Below are positions 1 to 8,484 of a stretch of 64,000 bases of DNA, one piece after another. The number at the start of each line of letters is the position of its first letter. Within the stretch, counting starts at the first letter, position 1. This DNA is from Lysobacter gummosus (GTDB taxonomy: Bacteria > Pseudomonadota > Gammaproteobacteria > Xanthomonadales > Xanthomonadaceae). The stretch lies in contig NZ_CP011131.1 of assembly GCF_001442805.1 (NCBI RefSeq), positions 5,992,619-6,056,618 of the forward strand. The letters run 5' to 3'. Both the position numbers and the translations under genes were made by a program. The notes under the pieces were generated by a model, which saw nothing but the letters and a program-made list of their open reading frames with translations, did not search any database and was not told the origin of the DNA.

Positions 1-1158
1 ATCCTGCCCGCCGCCGCCTTCGCCGCGCGCAGCGGCAGTCGCCTGGACGCGGTCGAAGGCGTGGCGGTGCCGGTCGCCGGCCACGACGGTATCCGCCTGA
101 GCGCGGCCCCGGACCTGCACGCCGCGGCGCGCCCGCCGGCGCCGCGCGTCGCCGGCGACTTGCGCATCTCCGCCTTCAATCTGGAAAACCTGTTCAACGG
201 CGACGGCCGCGGCGGCGGATTCCCGACCCCGCGCGGCGCGCGCACCCTGGCCGAGTATCAAGCGCAGCAAGCCAAACTGGTCGAGACCATTCACGCGCTC
301 AATCCCGATGTCGCCGCGTTGATGGAATTGGAGAACGACGGCTACGGCCCCGACTCGACCCTGGCCGATCTGGTCGCCGCGCTGGATCGCGCCGATGCGG
401 CCAGCGGCGGCCCGCAGGATTGGCGCTACGCGGCGCCGTGCCGGCAGACCTGTCCGCCGCGCGAGGCGGGTTCGTGCAAGGACGCCTGCGCCGCTTCGAC
501 ACGCGGTCCGGGCGACGACCAGATCCGCGTGGGCCTGATCTATCGCGGCCAGCGCGTGGCCGCGCGCGGTCCGGCGGCGACCTTGCAGCAAGGCCCGTTC
601 GGGCCGCTGGCGCGGGTGCCGATGGCGCAGGCGTTCAACGCCATCGGCGCCGACCGCAAGCCCGGCCCGGCTTTCGTGGTCGTGGCCAATCACTACAAGT
701 CCAAGGGCTGCGGCAAGAACGCCAGCGGCGCCGACAAGGACCAGGGCGACGGCGCCTCGTGCTGGAACGCGGCGCGCAGCGAATCGTCGCGGCGCCTGGA
801 CGCCTGGCTCAAGACCGATCCCACCGGCAGCGGCGGCGAGCTGACGATGATCGTCGGCGACCTCAACGCCCACGCGCAGGAACAACCGCTGCGCGAGTTG
901 TATGCGGACGGCTGGCAGGACGCGTTCGCCGTGGCCAAGGTCGAGTCGCCCTACAGCTACGTCTACGACGGCGAACTCGGCCGCCTCGACCACGCCCTGC
1001 TCTCGCCGGCGCTGGCCGCGCGGCTGCGCGGCGCGGTGGAGTGGCACACCAATGCCGACGAGCCCGAGAGCGCCGGTTACCGCAACGGCGGCGCCGGCCC
1101 GTGGCGCAGCTCCGATCACGACCCGGTGTTGCTGGGTTTCGACCTGATGCCGCGCTGA
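1..1158 (+). CDS. Extracellular endonuclease/exonuclease/phosphatase-family nuclease, C-terminal part (5' end outside window)
   Basis: The reading frame is open from base 1, so the gene begins upstream of the window; 385 residues are visible. Seen: the endonuclease/exonuclease/phosphatase (DNase I-like) motifs in order: ISAFNLENLFN (about residue 56 of the fragment), the metal-binding LMELEND, NHYKSKGC, VGDLNAH, and a C-terminal SSDHDPVLL. This series is typical of ExeM/NucH-like secreted nucleases, in which this domain follows an N-terminal OB-fold or lamin-tail region. Several Cys residues sit between the EEP motifs (CRQTCPPREAGSCKDAC), which suits disulfides in an exported enzyme. Inferred role: degradation of extracellular DNA. 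The visible part contains no signal peptide because the N-terminus is missing. Confidence 0.85.
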   Translation: MLPAAAFAARSGSRLDAVEGVAVPVAGHDGIRLSAAPDLHAAARPPAPRVAGDLRISAFNLENLFNGDGRGGGFPTPRGARTLAEYQAQQAKLVETIHALNPDVAALMELENDGYGPDSTLADLVAALDRADAASGGPQDWRYAAPCRQTCPPREAGSCKDACAASTRGPGDDQIRVGLIYRGQRVAARGPAATLQQGPFGPLARVPMAQAFNAIGADRKPGPAFVVVANHYKSKGCGKNASGADKDQGDGASCWNAARSESSRRLDAWLKTDPTGSGGELTMIVGDLNAHAQEQPLRELYADGWQDAFAVAKVESPYSYVYDGELGRLDHALLSPALAARLRGAVEWHTNADEPESAGYRNGGAGPWRSSDHDPVLLGFDLMPR

Positions 1159-1204
1159 GAGGGTTCGAGCGTGTCGCGGCAGGAGGCTTTTGTGCGAGGG
1201 CCCG

Positions 1205-1434
1205 CTTTTGTGGGAGGGCCTTCAGGCCCGATGCCTTTCGCTCCGCCACGGTGAAACTTCACCGCGACCTGTAATAAAAGCACCGGGGCTAACGCTCCCT
1301 CCCACAAAAGACTTCGTGGCCGCGGCGAGCTTTTGTAGGAGGGCCTTAAGGCCCGATGCCTTCTGCTCCGCCACAGTGAAACTTCACCGCGGCCTGTAAC
1401 AAAAGCATCGGGGCCGAAGCCCTCCCACGAAAAG
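1205..1434. repeat. Two tandem copies of a ~105-bp palindromic intergenic repeat
   Basis: Copies at 1205-1310 and 1330-1434 share nearly the whole sequence. Each starts with CTTTTGTGGGAGGGCCTT (or a close variant) and ends with the reverse complement form CCTCCCACAAAAG, so each can fold into a long hairpin. Together they fill most of the 359-bp gap between the nuclease gene and the next hydrolase. No coding signal is seen. Confidence 0.8.
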
Positions 1435-1517
1435 CTCGCCCCGCCCGCTAAAGCCCGCGTAACCGCCAGCCGCGCGCAACACACCGTCATAACACCGCTC
1501 TCACCCCGCCACGTATC

Positions 1518-2201
1518 ATGCGCGGCATGAGCACCCCCGCCTTTCCCAGCGACGCGTCCACCGCGCTGACGCTGCCCGGCCCCGCCGGCGCGATCGAGAT
1601 GATCGTCGAGGCCGCCGAAGCGCCGCCGCGCCCGATCGTCGCCATCGTCTGCCACCCGCTGCCGACCGAGGGCGGGACCATGCACAACAAAGTCGTGACC
1701 ATGGCCGCGCGCGCGCTGCGCGAGTCGGGCGCGGCGACGGTGCGCTTCAACTTCCGCGGCACCGGCGCCTCCGAGGGCGAGTTCGACCAGGGCGAAGGCG
1801 AATGCGACGACCTGCGCGCGGTCGCCGCCTGGGTCCGCGCCACGCGCCCGGACGCGCAGCTGTGGCTGGCCGGTTTCAGTTTCGGCGCCTATGTCTCGCT
1901 GCGCATGGCCGACGAACTGCGGCCGAAGCTGCTGATCTCGATCGCGCCGCCGGCCGGGCGCTGGGACTTCGACCGCATCGCCCCGCCGCAGGGGTATCCG
2001 TGGATCGTGATCCAGGGCGAGGCGGACGAAATCGTCGATCCCGAGGCGGTCTACGCCTGGATCGGCGGCCTGCGCCAGCCGCCCGAACTGGTGCGCATGC
2101 CCGACACCTCGCATTTCTTCCATCGCCGGCTGATCGACCTGCGCGGTGCGATCAAGAACTCCGTGCGCCCCCATCTTCCGCCGGAAACCGCTCCGGCCTG
2201 A
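1518..2201 (+). CDS. Alpha/beta hydrolase (COG2945-like)
   Basis: A 227-residue predicted soluble hydrolase. Seen: an oxyanion-hole region CHPLPTEGGTMHNKV, the FNFRGTGASEG turn common in this family, and the nucleophile elbow GFSFG with Ser near residue 121. The catalytic acid is probably in QGEADEIVD and the His in DTSHFFH. The length fits the small 'predicted alpha/beta superfamily hydrolase' family; the substrate is unknown. The start could equally be the ATG at 1527 (MSTPAFP), since neither has a convincing ribosome-binding site. The DUF1311 gene follows 13 bases later, so the two are probably cotranscribed. Confidence 0.85.
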   Translation: MRGMSTPAFPSDASTALTLPGPAGAIEMIVEAAEAPPRPIVAIVCHPLPTEGGTMHNKVVTMAARALRESGAATVRFNFRGTGASEGEFDQGEGECDDLRAVAAWVRATRPDAQLWLAGFSFGAYVSLRMADELRPKLLISIAPPAGRWDFDRIAPPQGYPWIVIQGEADEIVDPEAVYAWIGGLRQPPELVRMPDTSHFFHRRLIDLRGAIKNSVRPHLPPETAPA

Positions 2202-2214
2202 CAGGATTTCCCCG

Positions 2215-3279
2215 ATGCGCCCCGCCCCGAGCTTTGCGCTGCTGTACGCCTGCGCCTGCCTCACCGCGCTCGCCTGGTCGGTCCGCGCCGACGCGGCCGG
2301 CATCGATTGCGCCAAGTCCAAAAGCAAGAACGAGAAAGCCATCTGCGCCGACCCGGTACTGAGCGGCCGCGACGGCGAACTCGCCCAGGCCTACCGCGCC
2401 GCGCTCAAGGCCAGCCAGTACGGCGGCGAGCTCAAGAAAGACCAGCTGGCCTGGCTCAAGGAACGCGACCGCTGCGACGGCCAGGTGCCGTGCCTGCGCC
2501 GCGCCTATGTCGAGCGCCTGACCGAACTCAAGCCCGGCGCCATCAGCGGCAAGTTCGACTGGAACGGCGACTGGACCCGCGTCGATGGCAGTTCCTCGCT
2601 GTCGCTCAAGGCGGCCGGCAAGGACAAGTTCGAGATGGAGCTGCAGGCCAGCAACGGCGCCAACACCGGCCTGCTGTCGGGCCGCGCGCGCGCCAGCGGC
2701 GCCAACGAAATGGTCTACAAGGGCAGCGACGCCAACGCCAAGTGCGAGCTGACCTTCCACCGCTTCCATCGCCAGATCCAGATCGAGCAGCAGCACACCG
2801 GCAACGATTGCGGCGCCGGCCTGGGCGTGCATTTCAGCGGCCGCTATCTGCCCGGCCTGGGCGAAGCGGTGGCGACCACGCAATGGAACCTGGTCGATCT
2901 GGGCGTGGTGCTCAAGCCGGAAAACGACGAGCGCCTGCGCAAATTGCTCGGCGACGACTACGCCGCGCTGGTCGAGCGCCTGGACGTGATCGACACCCGC
3001 GCCGACCAGGAAGGCCTCAACGCCACCGTCACCAACGGCTACGTGCGCGGCCTGGCCAATGCCATGCGCGCGCTGCTGATGCAGACCGCCGACGGAAAAT
3101 TCTGGGTCGCGATCCGCGCCGACAACAAGCAGGACAAGCCCGAGCTGCGCTACTACAGCAACGATCCGGCCTGGGCGGCGAAACTGCCCACGACCATCGA
3201 CAGCTGGTCCGACGGCTACCAGGAGCACGTGCCGGTGCGGCTGATGTCGGCCGGCGGCCGCATGCTGAGCCAACCGTGA
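2215..3279 (+). CDS. Secreted DUF1311 (LprI-like) protein
   Basis: Predicted 354 residues. The start at 2215 gives a signal peptide (MRPAPSFALLYACACL followed by a cleavage region near ADA). Just after it lies a DUF1311/lysozyme-inhibitor-LprI-like N-terminal domain: ...GIDCAKSKSKNEKAICADP, then LAWLKERDRC and CLRRAYVERL, with paired Cys. The rest (about residue 120 onward) is a beta-rich region of unknown function. Proteins with this domain are exported and some inhibit lysozyme, but the function here is not established. The stop codon overlaps the GTG start of zapE, which implies translational coupling although the products act in different compartments. Confidence 0.75.
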   Translation: MRPAPSFALLYACACLTALAWSVRADAAGIDCAKSKSKNEKAICADPVLSGRDGELAQAYRAALKASQYGGELKKDQLAWLKERDRCDGQVPCLRRAYVERLTELKPGAISGKFDWNGDWTRVDGSSSLSLKAAGKDKFEMELQASNGANTGLLSGRARASGANEMVYKGSDANAKCELTFHRFHRQIQIEQQHTGNDCGAGLGVHFSGRYLPGLGEAVATTQWNLVDLGVVLKPENDERLRKLLGDDYAALVERLDVIDTRADQEGLNATVTNGYVRGLANAMRALLMQTADGKFWVAIRADNKQDKPELRYYSNDPAWAAKLPTTIDSWSDGYQEHVPVRLMSAGGRMLSQP

Positions 3280-4385
3280 GCGCAGCCCCGCAGCACGCCG
3301 CCTTGACGCCCTCGCAGGCCTACGCGGCCGGCGTCGCGCGCGGCGACTGGAGCGATGATCCGGCGCAGCATCCGGCCCTGCGCGAACTCGACCGCATCCA
3401 TGCCGGCGTGCTCGATCCGCCTTCGCAGGGCCTGTTCGACCGCCTGCGCGGCAAGCCGCGCGAAGGCGTATCCGGGCTGTATCTGTGGGGCGGCGTCGGC
3501 CGCGGCAAGACCTTCCTGATCGACCTGTTCTACGAACAGCTGCCGATCGCCGGCAAGCGCCGCACCCACTTCCACCGCTTCATGCGCGAGGTCCACGCGC
3601 AGCTGCGCGCGCACGCCGGCGAGAGCGATCCGCTGGCCAAGATCGTGCGCCAGTGGCGCGATCAGCTGCGCGTGCTGGTGCTGGACGAATTCTTCGTGAT
3701 CGACATCGGCGATGCGATGCTGCTCGGGCGCCTGCTCGACCGCCTGTTCGCCGAGGGCGTGACCCTGGTGACGACCTCCAACACCGCGCCGCCCAATCTG
3801 TACGCCGAAGGCCTGCAGCGCGACCGCTTCAAGCCGGCGATCGAGCTGATCCAGCGCCACTGCGCGGTGCTGCTGCTCGACAGCGCGCAGGATTACCGGC
3901 TGCGCGCGCTGACCCGCACACCGGTCTATCGCGCGCCGCTGGACGCCGAGTCCGAGGCTTGGCTGAGCGGGCGCTGGAAGGAACTGGCCGCCGGCTGCAC
4001 GCCGGACACCGGGCCGCTGCGCATCGACGGACGCGATATCCCGGTGCGCGCGCTGGCCGACGGCCACGCCTGGTTCGACTTCGCCGCGCTGTGCGAAGGC
4101 CCGCGCGCGGCCGGCGACTACATCGAGATCGCGACCGAATACCACACCGTGCTGCTCGGCGGCATTCCGATTTTCCCCGGCGGCATCCACGACGACGCGG
4201 CGCGGCGCTTCATCAATCTGATCGACGAGTTCTACGACCGCCACGTCAATCTGGTGTGCACCGCGGCCGACACGCCCACCGGTCTGTACCAGGGCCACCG
4301 CCTGAGCGGCGCGTTCGAGCGCACCGCCTCGCGCCTGATCGAGATGCAGTCGGCCGAATACCTGGCGCTGGAACACCGCGGCTGA
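3276..4385 (+). CDS. zapE: Cell division protein ZapE (AFG1-like ATPase)
   Basis: 369 residues from a GTG start that overlaps the previous stop (GTGA), close to the usual length of AFG1/LACE1/ZapE ATPases. Seen: Walker A GGVGRGKT at about residue 72, the family signature HFHRFMREVH just after it, Walker B VLVLDEFFVIDIGDAM, and the sensor region TLVTTSNTAPPNLY. The C-terminal part carries HYNPD-like features of the family, ending in the AAA lid. In E. coli ZapE associates with the Z ring and promotes constriction under low oxygen or heat. The assignment is from family motifs. Confidence 0.93.
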   Translation: MSAAPQHAALTPSQAYAAGVARGDWSDDPAQHPALRELDRIHAGVLDPPSQGLFDRLRGKPREGVSGLYLWGGVGRGKTFLIDLFYEQLPIAGKRRTHFHRFMREVHAQLRAHAGESDPLAKIVRQWRDQLRVLVLDEFFVIDIGDAMLLGRLLDRLFAEGVTLVTTSNTAPPNLYAEGLQRDRFKPAIELIQRHCAVLLLDSAQDYRLRALTRTPVYRAPLDAESEAWLSGRWKELAAGCTPDTGPLRIDGRDIPVRALADGHAWFDFAALCEGPRAAGDYIEIATEYHTVLLGGIPIFPGGIHDDAARRFINLIDEFYDRHVNLVCTAADTPTGLYQGHRLSGAFERTASRLIEMQSAEYLALEHRG

Positions 4386-4493
4386 GCGCCACCCGCTCGC
4401 CCTCGCGGCAGCGGCGAAGCCAGTGCGCGCCATAGCGAATCCGCCCGCGGCGTATGCGCCGCGTGATGACGCAGCGGAGGCCCATCACGGTCT

Positions 4494-4502
4494 TTATCCA
4501 CA
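4494..4502 (+). promoter_or_regulatory. Perfect DnaA-box consensus
   Basis: TTATCCACA matches the high-affinity R1-type DnaA box exactly. It stands alone, about 420 bases upstream of the HU-like gene and far from the expected oriC, so it may be a DnaA-responsive site or chance. No second box was seen next to it. Confidence 0.35.
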
Positions 4503-4828
4503 GACAGGCACATTCGCGCCGCGCATCGCAGCCCCGATCGGCCGCCGCTCGCCGATAGGCGCGTCCGACAGGCCGCACCGCGACTGAATGCCCGAGACCG
4601 GCATCGGCGCGGCGCGAGAGAGCGCGCTCGGCCGCGCGCAAACTTGCGCTGCGCCGCCGCAGGAATCGCAATCGGCCCTGTTTTTCAGGGATTTTTTTCA
4701 TTCTCGCGACGGCCGCGCCAGTGCATCATTCGGCGAAAAAACCCTGCCGCAGCGGGGATTTCCCGCGCGCCGCGCCGACGAACGGACGCGGGCGGCTGAA
4801 AAACACGCATGTTTTTGCGTCAAAACTC

Positions 4829-4857
4829 TTGGCGGCGCGTCGAGCTTGCCCTACATT
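4829..4857 (+). promoter_or_regulatory. Candidate sigma-70 promoter of the HU-like gene
   Basis: TTGGCG (4829-4834) and TACATT (4852-4857) are separated by 17 bases. Each matches the sigma-70 consensus at four of six positions. The predicted leader is about 55 bases. This is inferred from sequence only. Confidence 0.35.
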
Positions 4858-4919
4858 CCGCCTTGCCGAGGGGTTATCCAGGCAACCCATCCATCCAACG
4901 AGTGCTACCGGAAAAAACT

Positions 4920-5303
4920 ATGGCTACGAAAAAAACCGCTGCAAAGAAGAAGGCCGCTCCGAAGGCCGCCGCCAAGCCGGCTGCTGCGAAGCCCATCAAG
5001 GAAGTGTTGAGCAAGTCGGGTCTGGTTGCGCACCTGGCCGAGACCACCGGCGTGGTCGCCAAGGACATCCGCTCGGTGCTCGCCGCGCTTGAAGGCGCCG
5101 TGCACGCGTCGATCAACAAGAAGGGCGCCGGCGCGTTCACCCTGCCGGGCCTGCTGAAGATCACCGCCGTCAGCGTCGCCGCCAAGCCGAAGCGCAAGGG
5201 CATCAACCCGTTCACCAAGGAAGAGCAGTGGTTCGCCGCCAAGCCGGCCACGGTGAAGGTCAAGGTCCGTCCGCTCAAGAAGTTGAAGGACGCCGCGGCC
5301 TGA
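4920..5303 (+). CDS. HU-like DNA-binding protein with lysine/alanine-rich N-terminal tail
   Basis: 127 residues. The first ~22 residues form a basic tail (MATKKTAAKKKAAPKAAAKP), reminiscent of histone H1 C-terminal repeats. The remainder fits the HU/IHF fold: IKEVLSKSGLVAHLAETTG as helices 1-2, then VLAALEGAVHASINKKGAGAFTL, where an HU would have its strands, and a shortened arm ending in VKVKVRPLKKLKDAAA. Such tailed HU-like proteins occur widely in Xanthomonadaceae. Role: nucleoid organisation (inferred). An in-frame upstream extension to 4809 would add a non-conserved leader and is rejected. A strong terminator follows, so it is a single-gene unit. Confidence 0.85.
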   Translation: MATKKTAAKKKAAPKAAAKPAAAKPIKEVLSKSGLVAHLAETTGVVAKDIRSVLAALEGAVHASINKKGAGAFTLPGLLKITAVSVAAKPKRKGINPFTKEEQWFAAKPATVKVKVRPLKKLKDAAA

Positions 5304-5352
5304 TGACCGCCGATGCGGCGTGGCCTGGCCCGCCGCATCATCGCTGCAGCGG

Positions 5353-5382
5353 ACGCCGCCTTCGGGCGGCGTTCTGTTTTTC
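5353..5382 (+). terminator. Rho-independent terminator of the HU-like gene
   Basis: GC stem ACGCCGCC-TTCG-GGCGGCGT with a UUCG-type tetraloop, followed by TCTGTTTTT. Confidence 0.8.
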
Positions 5383-5591
5383 GGGCGCTGTGACCGCACC
5401 GGCCGAGCGCACGCGCGGCGCTTGAGAATCAGACCGATCCGCGCCGGCCTCGCGCCGCACTTGTCCGGATCGGCGCGCAGACTTTGCATGAAATATGAAT
5501 GCGTCGCCCGGCCGCGCGGCCCCGCCTGCCGGCCTGGTTTGCGCCGCCGCGGTGCATGGCATAGTGCGCGTTATTGTCGTGGAGCATCGTC

Positions 5592-5870
5592 GTGGATCCG
5601 ATCAGCCTGGAAGACTTGGCCCTGCTGGATGTCCTGCAACGCATCGATCAGGGGCAAGCCCCCGGCCGTCATGCATCGGCTCTGCGCGATCGCCTGATCG
5701 ACGCCGCGCTGGCCCAGCTCGATGAAGACGGCGACACGCTGTCGCTGACCGATGCCGGCGTGGAGCGCTGCAAGTCCCTGCGCCATCGCGTCGCCGCCGA
5801 CGCCGAGGCCGCGCAGGTGATCAAGGAGCGCGAGGAATCGGCGGCGGCGCAGGAAACCGAGACCGACTGA
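5592..5870 (+). CDS. Small conserved hypothetical protein (92 aa)
   Basis: The GTG at 5592 has GGAG seven bases upstream and gives MDPISLEDLALLDVLQ; a TTG at 5574 would add six residues but has no ribosome site. The protein is acidic and helical, with LSLTDAGVERCKSLRHR resembling the end of a winged-helix domain and a charged tail ending QETETD. No catalytic motif is visible. The function is unknown; the frame is credible because of the codon-position GC pattern and the ribosome-binding site. Confidence 0.6.
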   Translation: MDPISLEDLALLDVLQRIDQGQAPGRHASALRDRLIDAALAQLDEDGDTLSLTDAGVERCKSLRHRVAADAEAAQVIKEREESAAAQETETD

Positions 5871-5990
5871 GCTCGCGCGATCGCGCCGGCGCACGAAGCT
5901 ACACAAAGAAACATCCGGCCGGCACCGGCGCGCTTGCATGGCGCGCGCGCGTCCCGACATCGACAGGCATCGCCCTCGCGCCGGACCCGC

Positions 5991-6800
5991 ATGACGCCGT
6001 TCGATCGCCACCTCTCGCTTTGGAATCTGCGCGCCGACGGCGCGCCGATCCGCACCCACAGCAGCGACCTGCTGCCGGTCCGCCACGGCGCGCAGCCGGC
6101 CATGTTGAAGATCCCGCGCGACGCCGAAGAAAAATTCGGCGGCATGATGATGCAGTGGTGGAGCGGCGACGGCGCCGCGCGCGTGTACGCGCACGACGAG
6201 GAGGCCTTGCTGCTCGAACGCGCCTGCGGCCCGCGATCGCTCGCGCACATGGCGCGCAACGGCCGCGACGAGGAGGCCACGCGCATCCTGTGCGAAACCC
6301 TGGAGCGGCTGCACGCGCCGCGCGCCGCGCCGGCGCCGGCCAACCTGGTGCCGCTGCGGACCTGGTTCGCCGATCTGGAGACTCATGCGCGCAGCCATGG
6401 CGGCGTGCTGGTGCGCAGCTGGGAGATCGCGCAGGAATTGCTGGCGCAGCCGCGCGAGGTGATGCCGTTGCACGCCGATATCCATCATGAAAACGTGCTG
6501 GACGCCGGCGCCGAGCGCGGCTGGATCGCGATCGATCCCAAGCGCGTGATCGGCGAGCGCGGGTTCGACTTCGCCAATCTGTTCACCGACCCGGACAAGG
6601 AAACCGCGCTGGCGCCGGGTAATTTCGAACGCCGGCTGGCGCTGGTGGTGGAACACGGCCGGATCGAACGGCGCCGCCTGCTGCAGTGGATCGCCGCGTT
6701 TCAGGGCTTGTCGGCGGCGTGGTTCATCATCGACGACGATGAATGCGAGAAGGAGTTCGAGATTATCCGCAAGGCGTTGGCGGAGTTGGATCGGGGTTGA
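5991..6800 (+). CDS. Aminoglycoside/hydroxyurea antibiotic resistance kinase family protein (APH(6)-like)
   Basis: 269 residues, a little shorter than classical streptomycin 6-kinases. Seen: an N-terminal nucleotide-binding lobe with AMLKIPRDAEEKFGG, the acid pair LLLERACG, the catalytic loop PLHADIHHENVL, and the metal-binding IDPKRVIGERGFDFANLF, where the family has IDPKP..GE..FD. These motifs identify the APH_6_hur family, whose members phosphorylate streptomycin or hydroxyurea; the true substrate here is unknown. The start at 5991 (MTPFDRHL) is chosen over 5934 because it begins just before the conserved domain. Confidence 0.82.
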   Translation: MTPFDRHLSLWNLRADGAPIRTHSSDLLPVRHGAQPAMLKIPRDAEEKFGGMMMQWWSGDGAARVYAHDEEALLLERACGPRSLAHMARNGRDEEATRILCETLERLHAPRAAPAPANLVPLRTWFADLETHARSHGGVLVRSWEIAQELLAQPREVMPLHADIHHENVLDAGAERGWIAIDPKRVIGERGFDFANLFTDPDKETALAPGNFERRLALVVEHGRIERRRLLQWIAAFQGLSAAWFIIDDDECEKEFEIIRKALAELDRG

Positions 6801-6841
6801 GGTTGCTGCGCGGATTCGTTTTTGCTCTGGCTCCTGATTTT

Positions 6842-7076
6842 GCTCCCTCTCCCGCTTGCGGGAGAAGGTTGGGGTGAGGGCAGCCAGACGATACGCGTGC
6901 TCGGCAACCGACATACAGCGAGAATCGCGATACCTCTGTTGCGCGGTGAACTTGTCGCTTCGCGCGCCCTCACCCCAGCCCACCCCGGCCCAAACGCTTT
7001 GCGTTTGGGCGTTCACAGACGCGCGAGCCATGGCTCGCAAGCAGCGTCTGCTCACCCCGCACGCGGGAGAGGGAGC
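6842..7076. repeat. Intergenic inverted repeats of the CTCTCCCGC...GGGTGAGGG type
   Basis: GCTCCCTCTCCCGCTTGCGG near 6842 reappears as its inverted form CGCGGGAGAGGGAGC near 7076. Internally there are GGGGTGAGGG / CCCTCACCCC arms and a second hairpin CCCAAACG...CGTTTGGG near 6995. The element fills the 289-bp gap between two convergent genes and could act as a transcription barrier. No gene is seen. Confidence 0.6.
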
Positions 7077-7089
7077 TCAACGCAGCGAC

Positions 7090-8484
7090 TCATCGAACCG
7101 CAGTTTCTTCCCAACCGCCGCCCAGCGCCTTGTACAAATTCACCTCGGCGGTCAGCGCATCGCCCTGCAATTGCAGCACCGTCAGCTCGGCATTGAACAG
7201 ATTGCGCTGCGCATCGAGCTCTTCCAGATACGAGGCATAGCCCTCGTTGTAACGGTTGCGTGCGATCCGCAGCGCCTCGGCCAGGGCCTGCTGTTGCTGC
7301 CGGGCCTGATCGCGTTGCTCATGCAGATAGCCGATCGCCGCGAGCGCGTCTTCGACTTCGGAGAACGCCGTCAGCACGGTCTTCTGATAACCGAGCACGG
7401 CCTGATCGCGGCGCGCGGCGCTGGCCTGGGCCTGCGCGCGCAAACGGCCGTGGTTGAACAGCGGCGCCAGTACGCTGCCGCCGACGCTCCACACGCGGAT
7501 CGGATCGCCGTGCAGCAAGCTCGATTCCAGACTACCTAGCGATCCGGTCAACCGCAGCGACGGCAGCAGTTGCGCGCGCGCGGCGGCGAGGGTGGCGTCG
7601 CTGGCGGCGATCTGCGCTTCGGCCTGGGCGATGTCGGGGCGGCGGCGCAGCAGTTGCGAGGGCACGCCGGCCGCGGGCAAGGCCGGCGCGGCGATGTCCA
7701 CCAGCGCCTTGCCGCGGGCGATGGCCTGCGGCGCGCGGCCCAGCAGCACCGACAGTGCGTCTTCCTGGCGCCGGATCGCCAGCTGCAACTGCGGCACAAC
7801 CTGGGCGGTGGCGCGGTACTCGGCCTGGGCCTGGGCCAGTTCCAGGCGCGAGGTGTAGCCGGTGTCGAAACGACGCTTGGCCAGCTTGAGCGCGTTCTCG
7901 CGCGACACCAGGGTGCGTTGCGCGACCTCCAGCCGGGCGTCGCTGGTACGCAGGCCCAGGTAGGCCGAGGCCACCGCGGCGGCAATGCTCAGGCGCAGGC
8001 TGTCGGCGCCGGTTTCGCTCGCCAGCACACTGGCGCGCGCCGCATCCGTCAGCGCGCTGAGCCGGCCCCACAGATCGACTTCGTACGCGGCCTGGAACTG
8101 CGGCTGGCTGACATTGGAAATATTCGCGCGGCCGGTGGCGGCGCTGACGCTGCGCGAACGCGTGGCGCTCGCGCCCAGGTCCAGGGTCGGCCACTGCGCC
8201 GCGCCCTGCGCATCCAGCAGCGCGCGCGCTTCGGCCACGCGCGAGGCGGCCAGGCGCAGGTCGGTGTTGTGGATGAGCGCGGTGTCGACCAGTTCGGCCA
8301 GCACCGGATCGTTGTAGCCGCGCCACCAGTCGCGCTGCACCGCCACGCCGGCGCCGGGCGCGTCGCGCCAGGCCGGCGGCGGCGCGGCGATGTCCGGCGG
8401 CGGCGCGATGCTGACGCAGGCGGCGAGCAGACTCGCCGCGAGCGCCCATGCACAGATTCGGAATGCGGCGCGCGATGCCTTCAT
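7090..8484 (-). CDS. Efflux outer membrane lipoprotein, NodT/OprM family
   Basis: 464 residues. The start overlaps the stop of the membrane fusion gene (ATGA, 8481-8484). Seen: signal peptide with lipobox LLAAC near residue 20, then WWRGYNDPVLAELVDTAL, the usual opening of NodT proteins, two copies of the outer-membrane-efflux repeat, SQLLRRRPDIAQAEAQI at the repeat junction, and LFNHGRLRAQ. It forms the TolC-like trimeric exit duct of the tripartite pump encoded with the two genes upstream on the same strand. Confidence 0.93.
   Translation of the reverse strand: MKASRAAFRICAWALAASLLAACVSIAPPPDIAAPPPAWRDAPGAGVAVQRDWWRGYNDPVLAELVDTALIHNTDLRLAASRVAEARALLDAQGAAQWPTLDLGASATRSRSVSAATGRANISNVSQPQFQAAYEVDLWGRLSALTDAARASVLASETGADSLRLSIAAAVASAYLGLRTSDARLEVAQRTLVSRENALKLAKRRFDTGYTSRLELAQAQAEYRATAQVVPQLQLAIRRQEDALSVLLGRAPQAIARGKALVDIAAPALPAAGVPSQLLRRRPDIAQAEAQIAASDATLAAARAQLLPSLRLTGSLGSLESSLLHGDPIRVWSVGGSVLAPLFNHGRLRAQAQASAARRDQAVLGYQKTVLTAFSEVEDALAAIGYLHEQRDQARQQQQALAEALRIARNRYNEGYASYLEELDAQRNLFNAELTVLQLQGDALTAEVNLYKALGGGWEETAVR

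Larger units (their letters stand above)
4386..4919. other. 534-bp intergenic region upstream of the HU-like gene, with a perfect DnaA box
   Basis: No convincing coding frame. It contains a perfect consensus DnaA box TTATCCACA at 4494-4502, a T-rich stretch near 4681-4700, and a candidate promoter close to the HU-like gene (listed separately). The region is less GC-biased than the flanking genes, as expected for a regulatory region. Confidence 0.5.

Noticed and set aside
1116-2342. Long minus-strand open frame of about 400 codons opposite the alpha/beta hydrolase
   Set aside because: It mirrors the codon-position GC bias of the plus-strand genes, has no domain match I recognise and crosses a repeat.
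4809-4919. N-terminal extension of the HU-like gene
   Set aside because: The upstream stretch overlaps the candidate promoter, and the conserved basic tail begins at 4920.
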